64,000 nt of DNA from Dyadobacter sp. UC 10 (GTDB lineage Bacteria > Bacteroidota > Bacteroidia > Cytophagales > Spirosomataceae). The DNA lies in the NCBI RefSeq assembly GCF_008369915.1, contig NZ_VSRN01000001.1, positions 3,840,501 through 3,904,500 of the forward strand. Direction: 5' to 3'. Under the pieces are notes generated by a model, which was not told the DNA's origin, did no database searches, and worked only from the letters and a program-made list of their open reading frames with translations. Both the position numbers and the translations under genes were made by a program. Of the stretch, positions 50,888-59,375 are shown in pieces (the first letter of the stretch is position 1; the number at the start of each line of letters is the position of its first letter).

Positions 50888-51841
50888 TTAAAACTGATCA
50901 ATATATTCAGTAACTGCCGACAACTTTTTGGCAACGTTATTTCTCAAAACCCTGTATTTGCGGATATAGGCCAGCTTTCCGTATACTGGCAGTTCAGAAT
51001 TCGGCAGGTACTTCTGATAACTTTTCAGACTTTCCTTGTACTGTTTTAGCAGATTTTGAAAAGCGGGATTTTGCCCAGCCAAAGCCTGGTGATTTGACCA
51101 AACGGCATCAAAATAAGTTAAACCGGCAAAGTCTGCTGAAATAAGAGAAGTTTCGTCAACCGTATATTTTCCAGCATTTTCCGAGAGCCTATTATTTAAA
51201 ATGGCGTGCAGCCCAAAATGCCACGCCGGGTTTGAAATGATCTTTGTTTTGGGAATCCAGACCGGAATATAATTCATCCAGAGCTGATCCATATTCATTC
51301 CGTTACAAAGGTCAAATGCAGCTCTGTCCAGCGTTCTACTACGCCACCAGTCCAGCGTTTTCTTCGTTGTTTCACTGTTTTTCAATATCCAGCTCCCGGA
51401 ATGAAACATACCGACATTCAGAATCCGTTTATCGTCGAGTACTTCGGATTTAGCCAGCGGTTTTAGAATGTTTGGAGTCAGATAAAATTCGGTTCCCTGG
51501 TCAAGAACCGGCGTCACCGATTGATACAACAATACGGTTGGTGCAAGAAATGTCAGTAATTCACAATCGGGATGCAGATTTAGCAACCATTTTGCTACCC
51601 ACGGGCGCGCTGCTGCCAGAAGTTCAAAATCAAAATATTCCTGAACCCAGCTTTCCCAGCGCGGGATCTCGATCCGGGAGATATCAACTGCCTGAATGTG
51701 CGAAGGCAGTTCTTTAAGCGGAGCCGCATCGACCCAGCAAAGATAAAAAACAGTATCCGGTTCAAATTTTGACACCGAATCAGCCAAAGTAAGTGCGTGA
51801 GCCAGATTTGTCCTGTTACAGACTGTATAGATAATATTCAT
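50888..51841 (-). CDS. Glycosyltransferase-like protein, DxD motif lost
   Basis: The 317-residue protein is clearly homologous to the gene at 52606-53589 over its whole length: both start with an MxIxxTxCxxxxLAxAxTLxDS pattern and share DLCNGMNMDQLWMNYIPVWI against DLCNGLFVDQNWMNFLPVFV. Where the paralogue has YFDPDI (residues 102-107), this one has FLAPTV (98-103): Asp104 and Asp106 are Ala100 and Thr102. The DxD coordinates the metal-nucleotide sugar in GT-A enzymes, so activity is doubtful. It could act as a non-catalytic partner. It starts with ATG at 51841, 6 bp after the DUF5672 gene. Confidence 0.82.
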   Translation of the reverse strand: MNIIYTVCNRTNLAHALTLADSVSKFEPDTVFYLCWVDAAPLKELPSHIQAVDISRIEIPRWESWVQEYFDFELLAAARPWVAKWLLNLHPDCELLTFLAPTVLLYQSVTPVLDQGTEFYLTPNILKPLAKSEVLDDKRILNVGMFHSGSWILKNSETTKKTLDWWRSRTLDRAAFDLCNGMNMDQLWMNYIPVWIPKTKIISNPAWHFGLHAILNNRLSENAGKYTVDETSLISADFAGLTYFDAVWSNHQALAGQNPAFQNLLKQYKESLKSYQKYLPNSELPVYGKLAYIRKYRVLRNNVAKKLSAVTEYIDQF

Positions 51842-51847
51842 TTAAGA

Positions 51848-52606
51848 TTAATCGGCTTCCGGCTTGGTGTTAAAATAGGGCAGGTCCCTGATATTTGATC
51901 GGCAAATGCCGGTCAATGCAAATGGTAGCGCGTCGCTGTTTCCGATTCGCATGACGTTTCGGGCGAAATGATTCCGTACAATATGAGTAGGCTTTCTCAG
52001 CTGGGGCCAGAAACGATTTGCTTCCAGATCCCAGAAAACAGAGTCTGCGTGCTGCAAACGGACCTCGTGCCGATATTGATAAGCCTCTTTCCGTTTGTTT
52101 TGCAAGGTTTTTGTCATTCGCTCAATCCGACAAAGGTAAAGTCCATTATCGGTATAACCGTTTCCGAATAGTATTTTTTCGTCAGTAGTTAGTCCTGAAA
52201 GCCTTTTTAAAATATGATCTGAGATTTTTCCGGGATTGTCGAAATAAGGTGCGGCTGTGAGATAATCATATCCCTGCTTACACCAATAGTAGAGTTCGTC
52301 GCGCACAACCCAACTATTCAGTTCGTGGATGAGCAGAAAATCACACCAGTTGAACCTGTCGTAAAAATCTTCCATCAAAAACAGAGAAGCCAGATGGTCG
52401 CGTGACTGAAAGTATTTTTTCGGAAAGTAAATAACGTCGATATCCTCATTATGCTCCTTCACAATAGAGAGGTCGGCACCTTCGAATGTGATGAATATCA
52501 ACGGATACTGATGCAGGGTTTCCAGACAATGGTGCAAAATCCGTTCCTCGGTCGGGTCAATTTCGGGGTTCAGGATAGGAATGACAACGGATACAAGCTC
52601 TTTCAT
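51848..52606 (-). CDS. DUF5672 family protein, probable glycosyltransferase
   Basis: The 252-residue protein has the blocks SVVIPILNPEIDPTEERILH, YFPKKYFQSRDHLASLFLME, NWCDFLLIHELNSWVVRDEL and WCKQGYDYLTAAPYFDN, which I recall as typical of DUF5672, a family of polysaccharide-locus proteins with glycosyltransferase-like folds. It has no clear DxD; the sequence HELNSW replaces the more usual acidic Q-L-D. It sits between two paralogous glycosyltransferase genes, overlapping the upstream one by one base (TGATG). Confidence 0.78.
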   Translation of the reverse strand: MKELVSVVIPILNPEIDPTEERILHHCLETLHQYPLIFITFEGADLSIVKEHNEDIDVIYFPKKYFQSRDHLASLFLMEDFYDRFNWCDFLLIHELNSWVVRDELYYWCKQGYDYLTAAPYFDNPGKISDHILKRLSGLTTDEKILFGNGYTDNGLYLCRIERMTKTLQNKRKEAYQYRHEVRLQHADSVFWDLEANRFWPQLRKPTHIVRNHFARNVMRIGNSDALPFALTGICRSNIRDLPYFNTKPEAD

Positions 52607-53589
52607 CAGAATGTTTCCAATTGGCCAATCACATATTGGATAGGTTTTTTGAGAAATTTGCGTACCCGCTGGTACCGCCGAACCGGCGCAGGCTTGATAT
52701 AGGCACAGGGGAATTTACGGTAATATGCATTTCCTTTTGATAACAGGCTGTTCCGGTAAATTCCAAATAGTTCGGTAAGATCCGTGCGATCCGCTAACTC
52801 AAAACGATCCTGGTATTTAGACAATATTTCCGGTTTCGCAGGATCATAACCGCTGTAATGGAAAAAAAGCAGTTGATATTCGCCATTGACCATAAACCGT
52901 TCGTTTTGAAAGGAAAATGTGCGCTCGTGCAGGTTCCAGTAGGCGGCGTTGTATCCGGGATTTCTTTCTATCAAGGTATCGGGAACAAATACCGGCAGAA
53001 AATTCATCCAGTTCTGATCAACAAAAAGTCCGTTACAGAGATCTATCAGGCATTCATACCTTAATTTTTCTTCCCACCATTCGATAAATCGGTTATTTTC
53101 CTCACTTCGCATGAAAGCAACGAAACCGAGATTGTAGACACCGGTATTTAAATGGTGCAGTTCATTCGGCGTAAGCTGGTCTTCGATAGGTGTTGTAATG
53201 TGGGGCGTAACCACTGCACTGTGTTTTTGCAGTGAGTTTATTAAACCTTCAAGAGACTGGAAGACGATGATGTCGGGATCAAAATAAATGACTTCCGTCG
53301 CCTCAGGATAATGCCTGAAAAAATAGGTGAAGTAAAATGGCTTTACCGCCGTGTTAAGCTCAGTAATATTATACCGCTCCGCCATTTCCTGAAAATCTTT
53401 GATCTCGATCTTGTCAATCTCAATCATTGGGAATTCAGTTGTGTAGGGATTTTCGAAAGCAATGCCTTCAAGGGAATCAACCAGCCCGATAAAGAATTTC
53501 ACATCCGGATTAGTGGATTTGAGTGAATCTCCTAATGTCCTCGCCTGAGCTAAGTAATTGATCGAGCAAATGGTAAAGGCAATGGTCAT
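52606..53589 (-). CDS. Glycosyltransferase, GT8-like, DxD intact
   Basis: The 327-residue GT-A-like protein begins MTIAFTICSINYLAQARTLG and has the key TEVIYFDPDIIVFQSLEGLI (DPD at residues 104-106), HLNTGVYNLGFVAFM, and DLCNGLFVDQNWMNFLPVFV, a GT8-like arrangement (galactosyltransferase-type). It ends with a basic tail. Its start at 53589 overlaps the GT4 stop by 4 bp (ATGA). It is paralogous to the gene at 50888. The donor sugar is unknown. Confidence 0.87.
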   Translation of the reverse strand: MTIAFTICSINYLAQARTLGDSLKSTNPDVKFFIGLVDSLEGIAFENPYTTEFPMIEIDKIEIKDFQEMAERYNITELNTAVKPFYFTYFFRHYPEATEVIYFDPDIIVFQSLEGLINSLQKHSAVVTPHITTPIEDQLTPNELHHLNTGVYNLGFVAFMRSEENNRFIEWWEEKLRYECLIDLCNGLFVDQNWMNFLPVFVPDTLIERNPGYNAAYWNLHERTFSFQNERFMVNGEYQLLFFHYSGYDPAKPEILSKYQDRFELADRTDLTELFGIYRNSLLSKGNAYYRKFPCAYIKPAPVRRYQRVRKFLKKPIQYVIGQLETF

Positions 53590-54809
53590 TGATTTTGCTG
53601 TTCCGAAACCTGTAAAGGTAAGTACTTTTGAATAATGGCTTCGATACTGCCTACGCTTTTATCGGTATTGTGCCGCTCTAACACCTTTTTTCTTCCGTTG
53701 CGGCCCAGTGTTTCGCGCAGTGCCGGATCAAGGATTAATTGAATGATTGCATCGGATGCAGCAGAAATATCAACGTACGGTACCACAAAGCCAGCATCGC
53801 TTTCGATGAGCTCCGGTGCGCCGCCGGCATCTTCAAAGCATACTACCGGAATTTCCAGTAAGGCTGCTTCCAGTACTACCAGGGGATAAGGATCTTCCCG
53901 TGAACTGAGCAGGAGCACGTCAAAACGATTGATATAATCCAGGGCATTCGGGGTAGGAGGGATCAGGATAATCTTGTCGGTTAGACCCATCAAACGTATA
54001 TCGCTTTCAATCAGCGTGTAAATTTCATGCTGCGGCCCTGCGCCTATCCAGACGAAGTACACAGGCAAAGGTTGCGTTTTGTGTATTACGCGCTTGGCAA
54101 TCCAGTTAAATATATCATTTCCTTTGCGCCACTCGGCATTTCCGCAGCCTCCGATCACGATCGCGTCGGCCGGGACTTTATGCGTTTTTTCAAGTAGATT
54201 GTGCTGGACTGTTCTTAGTTTCTGATCAATATGCTCGTGGTCGATCAGTGTAAATGTACTGACGCGCGAAGGAGGGAAATCGTATTTCTTAACGTAATAA
54301 TTGGCTACTGCATGAGAAACAGCGATCAGGTGATCGGCTTTGTGCAGCATGAATGCCAGATGCTTTTCGTGCGAATACATTTTTACCGACATCGCGAGCT
54401 CGTGCACAAAAAGTACGAGCGGAACATGGTGCAGAAATTTCAGAAAGTCGTGGTAGACGCCGGAGTTAGCGATTGAATTGACGAAAACAAGTCCGATATT
54501 CTGCATTTCCAGTTCGGATACAACTCTGTCTGCCCCTTTCTGAACCGTGTGTTCTTCGTAAAATTTGTACAGATTGACCTTTTTTAAAATCTTTCCAGTA
54601 AAGGGCGTCGGGGCGACTTTGTTATTCTGGTAGAGCCTGGTAATGGTCACTACTTCTTCAAATTCCTTTTCAAGTTCTCCTCCGCTGCAAAGCAAAAGAT
54701 GCATCGGGATACCTCGCTCTTTCAAAAGCCTTAGAAGCTGCAATAGCAGCAACTGGCTCCCGGCCCGGTTCGCGTCGTGACTGACGAAAAGTATTTTCTT
54801 TTGCTCCAT
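53586..54809 (-). CDS. Glycosyltransferase family 4 (GT-B)
   Basis: The 407-residue protein has the retaining GT4 layout. The N-terminal domain starts KKILFVSHDANRAGSQLLLL and the C-terminal nucleotide domain has GGCGNAEWRKGNDIFNWIAK, VYFVWIGAGPQHEIY and LSSREDPYPLVVLEAALLEI, the E-x7-E motif that binds the donor phosphate. The ATG at 54809 is preferred over the TTG at 54815. Its stop overlaps the following GT gene by 4 bp. Confidence 0.93.
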   Translation of the reverse strand: MEQKKILFVSHDANRAGSQLLLLQLLRLLKERGIPMHLLLCSGGELEKEFEEVVTITRLYQNNKVAPTPFTGKILKKVNLYKFYEEHTVQKGADRVVSELEMQNIGLVFVNSIANSGVYHDFLKFLHHVPLVLFVHELAMSVKMYSHEKHLAFMLHKADHLIAVSHAVANYYVKKYDFPPSRVSTFTLIDHEHIDQKLRTVQHNLLEKTHKVPADAIVIGGCGNAEWRKGNDIFNWIAKRVIHKTQPLPVYFVWIGAGPQHEIYTLIESDIRLMGLTDKIILIPPTPNALDYINRFDVLLLSSREDPYPLVVLEAALLEIPVVCFEDAGGAPELIESDAGFVVPYVDISAASDAIIQLILDPALRETLGRNGRKKVLERHNTDKSVGSIEAIIQKYLPLQVSEQQNQ

Positions 54810-54873
54810 TAACAATTATCGCTATCTCAAACTTGGGACATTCTCATACATGGCCAGCATAGATATCAATGTA

Positions 54874-55533
54874 TCAGTAAGCTTCGTAGCTCAGTTTTCC
54901 AGGAACCTTTTTAGCCGGATTGCCAACGTAAATACCCCATTCCTCAGTTTCTTTCGTAATCGCCGAGGCCATGCCCACAAGCGTTCCCTGGGCGATCATT
55001 GTATAATCGCGTATCGTACTGTTCACCCCAAAAAATGAGTATGGCTCAACCACGCAATGCCCTGACAGCACAACATGTGATGTAAAGAAAACATGGTCTT
55101 TAATTTGCCCGTGGTGCCCGATATGATTCCCACTCCACATGACCACATTATTGCCGACAGTTGTAAAAGGCTGAATGGTATTATCTTCCAGAATAAAGCA
55201 GTTCTCACCAATAACACTTTTGTCGAAAATGGTGGCTTTGGAACTGATGTAGGAAATGAACTGGTATCCTTTGGACTTGGCCTCATGATAGATCGCTTCT
55301 CTGTTCCGGTTCATATTGCGGCCGGTCATCGGGGCGAAAAAGGAATGTTCTGTCGGCGGAAAGAGCGTTTCTACGTCTTCGAATGCAACAACGGGTAATC
55401 CCTTGAAAGATTCCTGATCTATATACTGGCGGTTAATAGTGAACGCAACTATTTCATGCTCTGAGTCATGAGTCAAATAGTAATGTGCTAGTTCTGCCGT
55501 GTCGAGTACTCCAAATATGATAATCTTGGCCAT
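54874..55533 (-). CDS. NeuD-like sugar O-acyltransferase, hexapeptide-repeat
   Basis: The 219-residue protein has a short N-terminal Rossmann-like part (KIIIFGVLDTAELAHYYLTH) and a left-handed beta-helix of hexapeptide repeats (SKATIFDKSVIGENCFILED, NVVMWSGNHIGHHGQIKDHV, SHVVLSGHCVVEPYSFFGVN) with the catalytic-type His in GNHIGHH. It ends GIYVGNPAKKVPGKLS. The family acetylates amino-sugars such as sialic acid or the products of DegT aminotransferases, which suits the DegT gene in this locus. It starts 1 bp after the WbqC stop. Confidence 0.9.
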   Translation of the reverse strand: MAKIIIFGVLDTAELAHYYLTHDSEHEIVAFTINRQYIDQESFKGLPVVAFEDVETLFPPTEHSFFAPMTGRNMNRNREAIYHEAKSKGYQFISYISSKATIFDKSVIGENCFILEDNTIQPFTTVGNNVVMWSGNHIGHHGQIKDHVFFTSHVVLSGHCVVEPYSFFGVNSTIRDYTMIAQGTLVGMASAITKETEEWGIYVGNPAKKVPGKLSYEAY

Positions 55534-55534
55534 T

Positions 55535-56233
55535 CTAAATTAATTCGTAAGCTTTCAGTTGTTTCCTGATCTCTTCGGGGCTGTTAAACATCAGGATATC
55601 AATTACAGATAACCAAGGTACAAAAGCATTTTTGAATTGGATATATGGAGCTGAAAGACTTTTAATGAAGTCGAGCTTAATCCCTTCTCTTTCAAATTTG
55701 CCTTTGTCATACAATTCCATTCCACCGATCGGATTAATGTAATGTCTGGCATTTTCCTGTTTGCAGATGTCCAAAATTCTGTCCTGTCCTTTCAGATGTG
55801 TGTTGTTATAGATTGTTGAGGAGGGGATAATTTCAGTATTAATGTCCATAAATGCGCAGGTCCTGATCAGCGCATGCAAGGTTAGTTCGTTGATGGTACT
55901 AACTTCTAAATTTACGATTTCTTCAATCAGAACAAAAACCTTTTGATAATAGGGGGCTTTCTGGTAAGACTGTTGAATGGTCTTTAAAAACTTTTTCTGC
56001 CAGGGTTCGCCCGAAGACAATGCTACTTCACTAATGAGCTTGTTCTGGCTTGCGTCTTTTAAAGGTATAGTGAAAAGATGCGCTTTTCCCGACACCAGTA
56101 TGTTATTTCGATTGATCCAGCCTTTGTTGATAAAATTCACATCATCGTAGATAATGAACTTATCAACAGCATTGATCAGTTGGAAATAGCCTATATAGGG
56201 GAATATATAGGGCTGCATGATTGCAATGGTCAT
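55535..56233 (-). CDS. WbqC family protein
   Basis: The 232-residue protein begins IAIMQPYIFPYIGYFQLINA and has DKFIIYDDVNFINKGWINRN, TIPLKDASQNKLISEV and GGMELYDKGKFEREGIKLDF, the WbqC signature set. The family is found in O-antigen loci next to aminotransferases and is thought to acylate or otherwise finish amino-sugars; the exact reaction is not established. It lies 6 bp downstream of the membrane protein gene and 1 bp before the NeuD-like gene. Confidence 0.92.
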   Translation of the reverse strand: MTIAIMQPYIFPYIGYFQLINAVDKFIIYDDVNFINKGWINRNNILVSGKAHLFTIPLKDASQNKLISEVALSSGEPWQKKFLKTIQQSYQKAPYYQKVFVLIEEIVNLEVSTINELTLHALIRTCAFMDINTEIIPSSTIYNNTHLKGQDRILDICKQENARHYINPIGGMELYDKGKFEREGIKLDFIKSLSAPYIQFKNAFVPWLSVIDILMFNSPEEIRKQLKAYELI

Positions 56234-56239
56234 GTGAAG

Positions 56240-58288
56240 CTATTTGAGTTTCCGAAGATAATAATCCTCTCCTTTTACATCCAGGTTGGTCATTGTAGTA
56301 TCGGAACCGAGGCGAATATCGGTAGGTAGAGCTTTGATCTTACTCGTATCATTTACTACGCTTCTGGCATAAAACAGGTAGTCAGCTTCCTTTGGGATCG
56401 GTTTCAGGCCTTGTTCAAAAGGATTGATCGAAATCAGTTTGCGCGACAATTCCGCACCATACAATGGATATTCAAAATCATCATTGATGGTTGCCAATGC
56501 CACGGTAGCATCCGGCGGTACGATTGAATCGAATGCCTGGTAGGGTTTCGTAATATCGGGACGCGCGATGGTCTGAAATTTAACGCGCTCGGTTTTAAAG
56601 GCAGATTCGTGTCCGTAGGCAGGCAGCGGCAGGCAGCGGACATTGAGGTAAACCGACATTACGGCCGAAATACAGGCCAGTACCACAATCACAAATACGT
56701 AACCTTTCCAAACATTACGCCGCGGCTTGGTGATCGACAGGCGGTGATGTGAAAATAACAGTAGCAGAAAAAGTACGCCGAATAAGCCGGTTTCTATAAA
56801 ATACCTCCCTTTAAAAGGATCGTAGGGTGCCGAATACGATAATGTTGCGAAATGAAGGCAGAATGCCAGGGCGAGGAACCAATGTACCCTGGACCGGAAC
56901 ACACGCACAAGTACCAGCAGGACGAGGGGGAGTGTCAATGCAAATCCGAATACGCCCCAGTAAGGATTGGCATTGTAGTTCTGAAATCGCCGCTGCATGG
57001 AAAATGGCAGGATCGAGAAATCGGTTTCCTCATCCAGCCGCATATGCAGTTTATCTTCGAGGGCGACAATAGGTTTCCTGATGGTCGTATTCAGATTATA
57101 GCCCCACTGCGCATTTCTGATACCGTCAAGATTAAAGAAATCATAAGCGTACCTGACCATATTCCTGCTTCCCTGTTCGAAAAGGTTGGATAAAGGTCCT
57201 GCTCTTTCGACCGATTGGTGTTTCAAAGAAGTCGGGGGGCCAATAGGATGCCCGAAAACCATAATGTTTTTGATATATCCGGTTGGGAAGGTGTAAATGA
57301 GCATCGCCACAAATATGGAAACGCCGAGCTTGACAAACCGGGCAAAAAAAGTTTTCAGATCAGGTGCCAGGAATACGGTGTAGAGCATGATCACGAATAC
57401 CGAAGGCAGAAGCAGTGCAAATGTCACTTTATGCCCAAAAACGATCCCGAAAATCATTCCGGAGAAATAGAGGTACTTATTCGATCTGGTTGAATAATAG
57501 GTAAAAAGAAAGTACATCAGACAGCTCAAATAGGCGGTCATGACAATATCCGTCTCAGTTGAAATAGCCTGCATTAAAAAGTCGAGGAACAGGCTGTATG
57601 CCAGCGCGCAAAAGAAGCTTGCGGACAAATTTCTGCCTATCCGCTGGGCAGTGCCGAACACTGCAACCAGAGAAATATAATAAGAGGCATGATGGATCAG
57701 CTTGAATGCATTTTCGAAATTTCCGCTAATTAAATAGCTGTAAATCTGAATGGTAGTCAGGCTTTTAGGATAAGTATCCATATTCCAGTTTGTACCTCCA
57801 AAGTGCGCCATCGTTCCCCGCTGAATGTAGCGTACCGCCCGATTGAGGTGGCCGGTCATGCTGTCCCATTCGTTCGGGGCGGTAAAGAGCACCAGTATCA
57901 GATTCGTGACCCCGATGAATACAAACGTGGAAAACATGATCAGAAAAATCGCTTTCAGATACGGAGAGAGCTCTCTGATCCAGGCCCTGAAGGTTGTCAG
58001 GCGATTTGATAAAACAGATCTTACAGAATAGCCCGGCCCAGCGTTTACCAGATAAGACCAAATCAGATAATGAAGAGACAGAATCAGGAAGCTGGTGATG
58101 ATCCACACGTAAACATGAGCGGTGAGATCAAGGGCGGAGAGGATAAAGCCGCTGGGAATAATGCTTCCGGTGAATAGGACAAAACAGCTGAGCAGCCACT
58201 CAGTAAGCGAAGGCTGAGCAACCTTTTTTGCAACAAATCCTATACCGTATAAAAAGAGAAAAAAGGCAAGCCAATAAAAAAGTACCAT
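56240..58288 (-). CDS. Polytopic membrane protein, ArnT/PMT-like (GT-C) candidate
   Basis: The 682-residue protein has about twelve transmembrane segments. An early periplasmic-loop acidic motif (FTAPNEWDSMTGHLNRAVRY, about residue 150) and DTYPKSLTTIQIYSYLI recall the first loop of GT-C glycosyltransferases, which use polyprenyl-phosphate sugars. A C-terminal soluble part follows (VPPDATVALATINDDFEYPL). It has no clear match to a named family, so the call is by architecture. The ATG at 58288, 4 bp after the DegT stop, is preferred over the frame opening at 58360. Confidence 0.72.
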   Translation of the reverse strand: MVLFYWLAFFLFLYGIGFVAKKVAQPSLTEWLLSCFVLFTGSIIPSGFILSALDLTAHVYVWIITSFLILSLHYLIWSYLVNAGPGYSVRSVLSNRLTTFRAWIRELSPYLKAIFLIMFSTFVFIGVTNLILVLFTAPNEWDSMTGHLNRAVRYIQRGTMAHFGGTNWNMDTYPKSLTTIQIYSYLISGNFENAFKLIHHASYYISLVAVFGTAQRIGRNLSASFFCALAYSLFLDFLMQAISTETDIVMTAYLSCLMYFLFTYYSTRSNKYLYFSGMIFGIVFGHKVTFALLLPSVFVIMLYTVFLAPDLKTFFARFVKLGVSIFVAMLIYTFPTGYIKNIMVFGHPIGPPTSLKHQSVERAGPLSNLFEQGSRNMVRYAYDFFNLDGIRNAQWGYNLNTTIRKPIVALEDKLHMRLDEETDFSILPFSMQRRFQNYNANPYWGVFGFALTLPLVLLVLVRVFRSRVHWFLALAFCLHFATLSYSAPYDPFKGRYFIETGLFGVLFLLLLFSHHRLSITKPRRNVWKGYVFVIVVLACISAVMSVYLNVRCLPLPAYGHESAFKTERVKFQTIARPDITKPYQAFDSIVPPDATVALATINDDFEYPLYGAELSRKLISINPFEQGLKPIPKEADYLFYARSVVNDTSKIKALPTDIRLGSDTTMTNLDVKGEDYYLRKLK

Positions 58289-58292
58289 TCGA

Positions 58293-59375
58293 TTATGGTG
58301 ATAAATGACCATTAATGATGCCGGATATGCGCTCAATATCTGAGTAGGGCAGACCAACATATAAAGGCAAACTTAACACTCTTAATGCTATATCTTCAGA
58401 AACCGGACAAGCAAATTGCCGCGGCATGAAAGAAAGGGTATTTAACGAAGGGAAAAAGTAACGGCGGGGAATGATTTCCTGTTCCCGTAAAGCGTCCATT
58501 ATACGGAACATTACTTCCTCCGAAGGAAACACGACCGGGTAATAGGCATAGTTGTACTCGATATCGCTGCTGATTGCAGGCTTGTAAAGCAGATCCCAGT
58601 TCAGCAGGCTGTCATAGGCATCGAAAACTTCTTTTCTTGCCTGGATAATTTCCGCCACGCGCGGCAGGTTAACCAATCCCATAGCCGCATGGAATTCGGA
58701 ATTCTTCCCGTTAATACCCGCATATAAATAAAGGTCATCGCCCTGGTGTCCGAATGCGCGCAATAAATGCAGCTTTTTGTCCAGTTCAGGGTGATTGGAT
58801 ACTAATGCGCCGCCCTCAATGGTATGAAAAACCTTGGTAGCGTGAAAGCTGCATGTGCTGAGATCGCCGTAGGAAAGCAGAGATTTGCCTTTGTAAGTCA
58901 CTCCGAATGCGTGTGCTGCGTCGTAAATGACTTTAAGATTATGCTTTTTGGCTATTTCTTCAATTGCTTCAATATCACAGGGATTTCCGTAAACGTGCGT
59001 CGCCAGGATAGCCGAAGTGGCAGGTGTGATCGATGCCTCGATGAGCGCTGGATCTATATTGAAAGTTTTCGCATCAATATCTACGAAAACGGGCGTGCAA
59101 TTCTCCCATAAGATTGCATTGGAAGTGGCGCAATAAGAGAAGGGAGTTGTGATAATTTCCCCTTTCAATTCAAGCGCTTTGATCGCTATCTGCAGAACGA
59201 TGGTTCCGTTTCCACAAAAATAAAGGTGATCAACTTTTAAATATTTTTTCAGCTCTTCTTCAAGCTGTTGCAATACAGGCCCGTTGTTGGTGATGTAGCC
59301 GCGGTCCCATATTTCATGGACTAATTTCAGGTACTCTTCCCGTTCTGGCAGAAAGGTTTTAGTGACATTAATCAT
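58293..59375 (-). CDS. DegT/DnrJ/EryC1/StrS-family sugar aminotransferase
   Basis: The 360-residue PLP enzyme has the fold-type I order. MINVTKTFLPEREEYLKLVH at the start is followed by FCGNGTIVLQIAIKALELKG, TTPFSYCATSNAILWENCTP and VIYDAAHAFGVTYKGKSLLS (PLP-contacting Asp). SFHATKVFHTIEGGALVSN carries the Schiff-base Lys at about residue 180, then RAFGHQGDDLYLYAGINGKN. It aminates a nucleotide-activated keto-sugar. With WbqC and NeuD-like genes downstream it implies an acylated amino-sugar in the glycan (inference). It overlaps the Wzt gene by 8 bp. Confidence 0.95.
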   Translation of the reverse strand: MINVTKTFLPEREEYLKLVHEIWDRGYITNNGPVLQQLEEELKKYLKVDHLYFCGNGTIVLQIAIKALELKGEIITTPFSYCATSNAILWENCTPVFVDIDAKTFNIDPALIEASITPATSAILATHVYGNPCDIEAIEEIAKKHNLKVIYDAAHAFGVTYKGKSLLSYGDLSTCSFHATKVFHTIEGGALVSNHPELDKKLHLLRAFGHQGDDLYLYAGINGKNSEFHAAMGLVNLPRVAEIIQARKEVFDAYDSLLNWDLLYKPAISSDIEYNYAYYPVVFPSEEVMFRIMDALREQEIIPRRYFFPSLNTLSFMPRQFACPVSEDIALRVLSLPLYVGLPYSDIERISGIINGHLSP

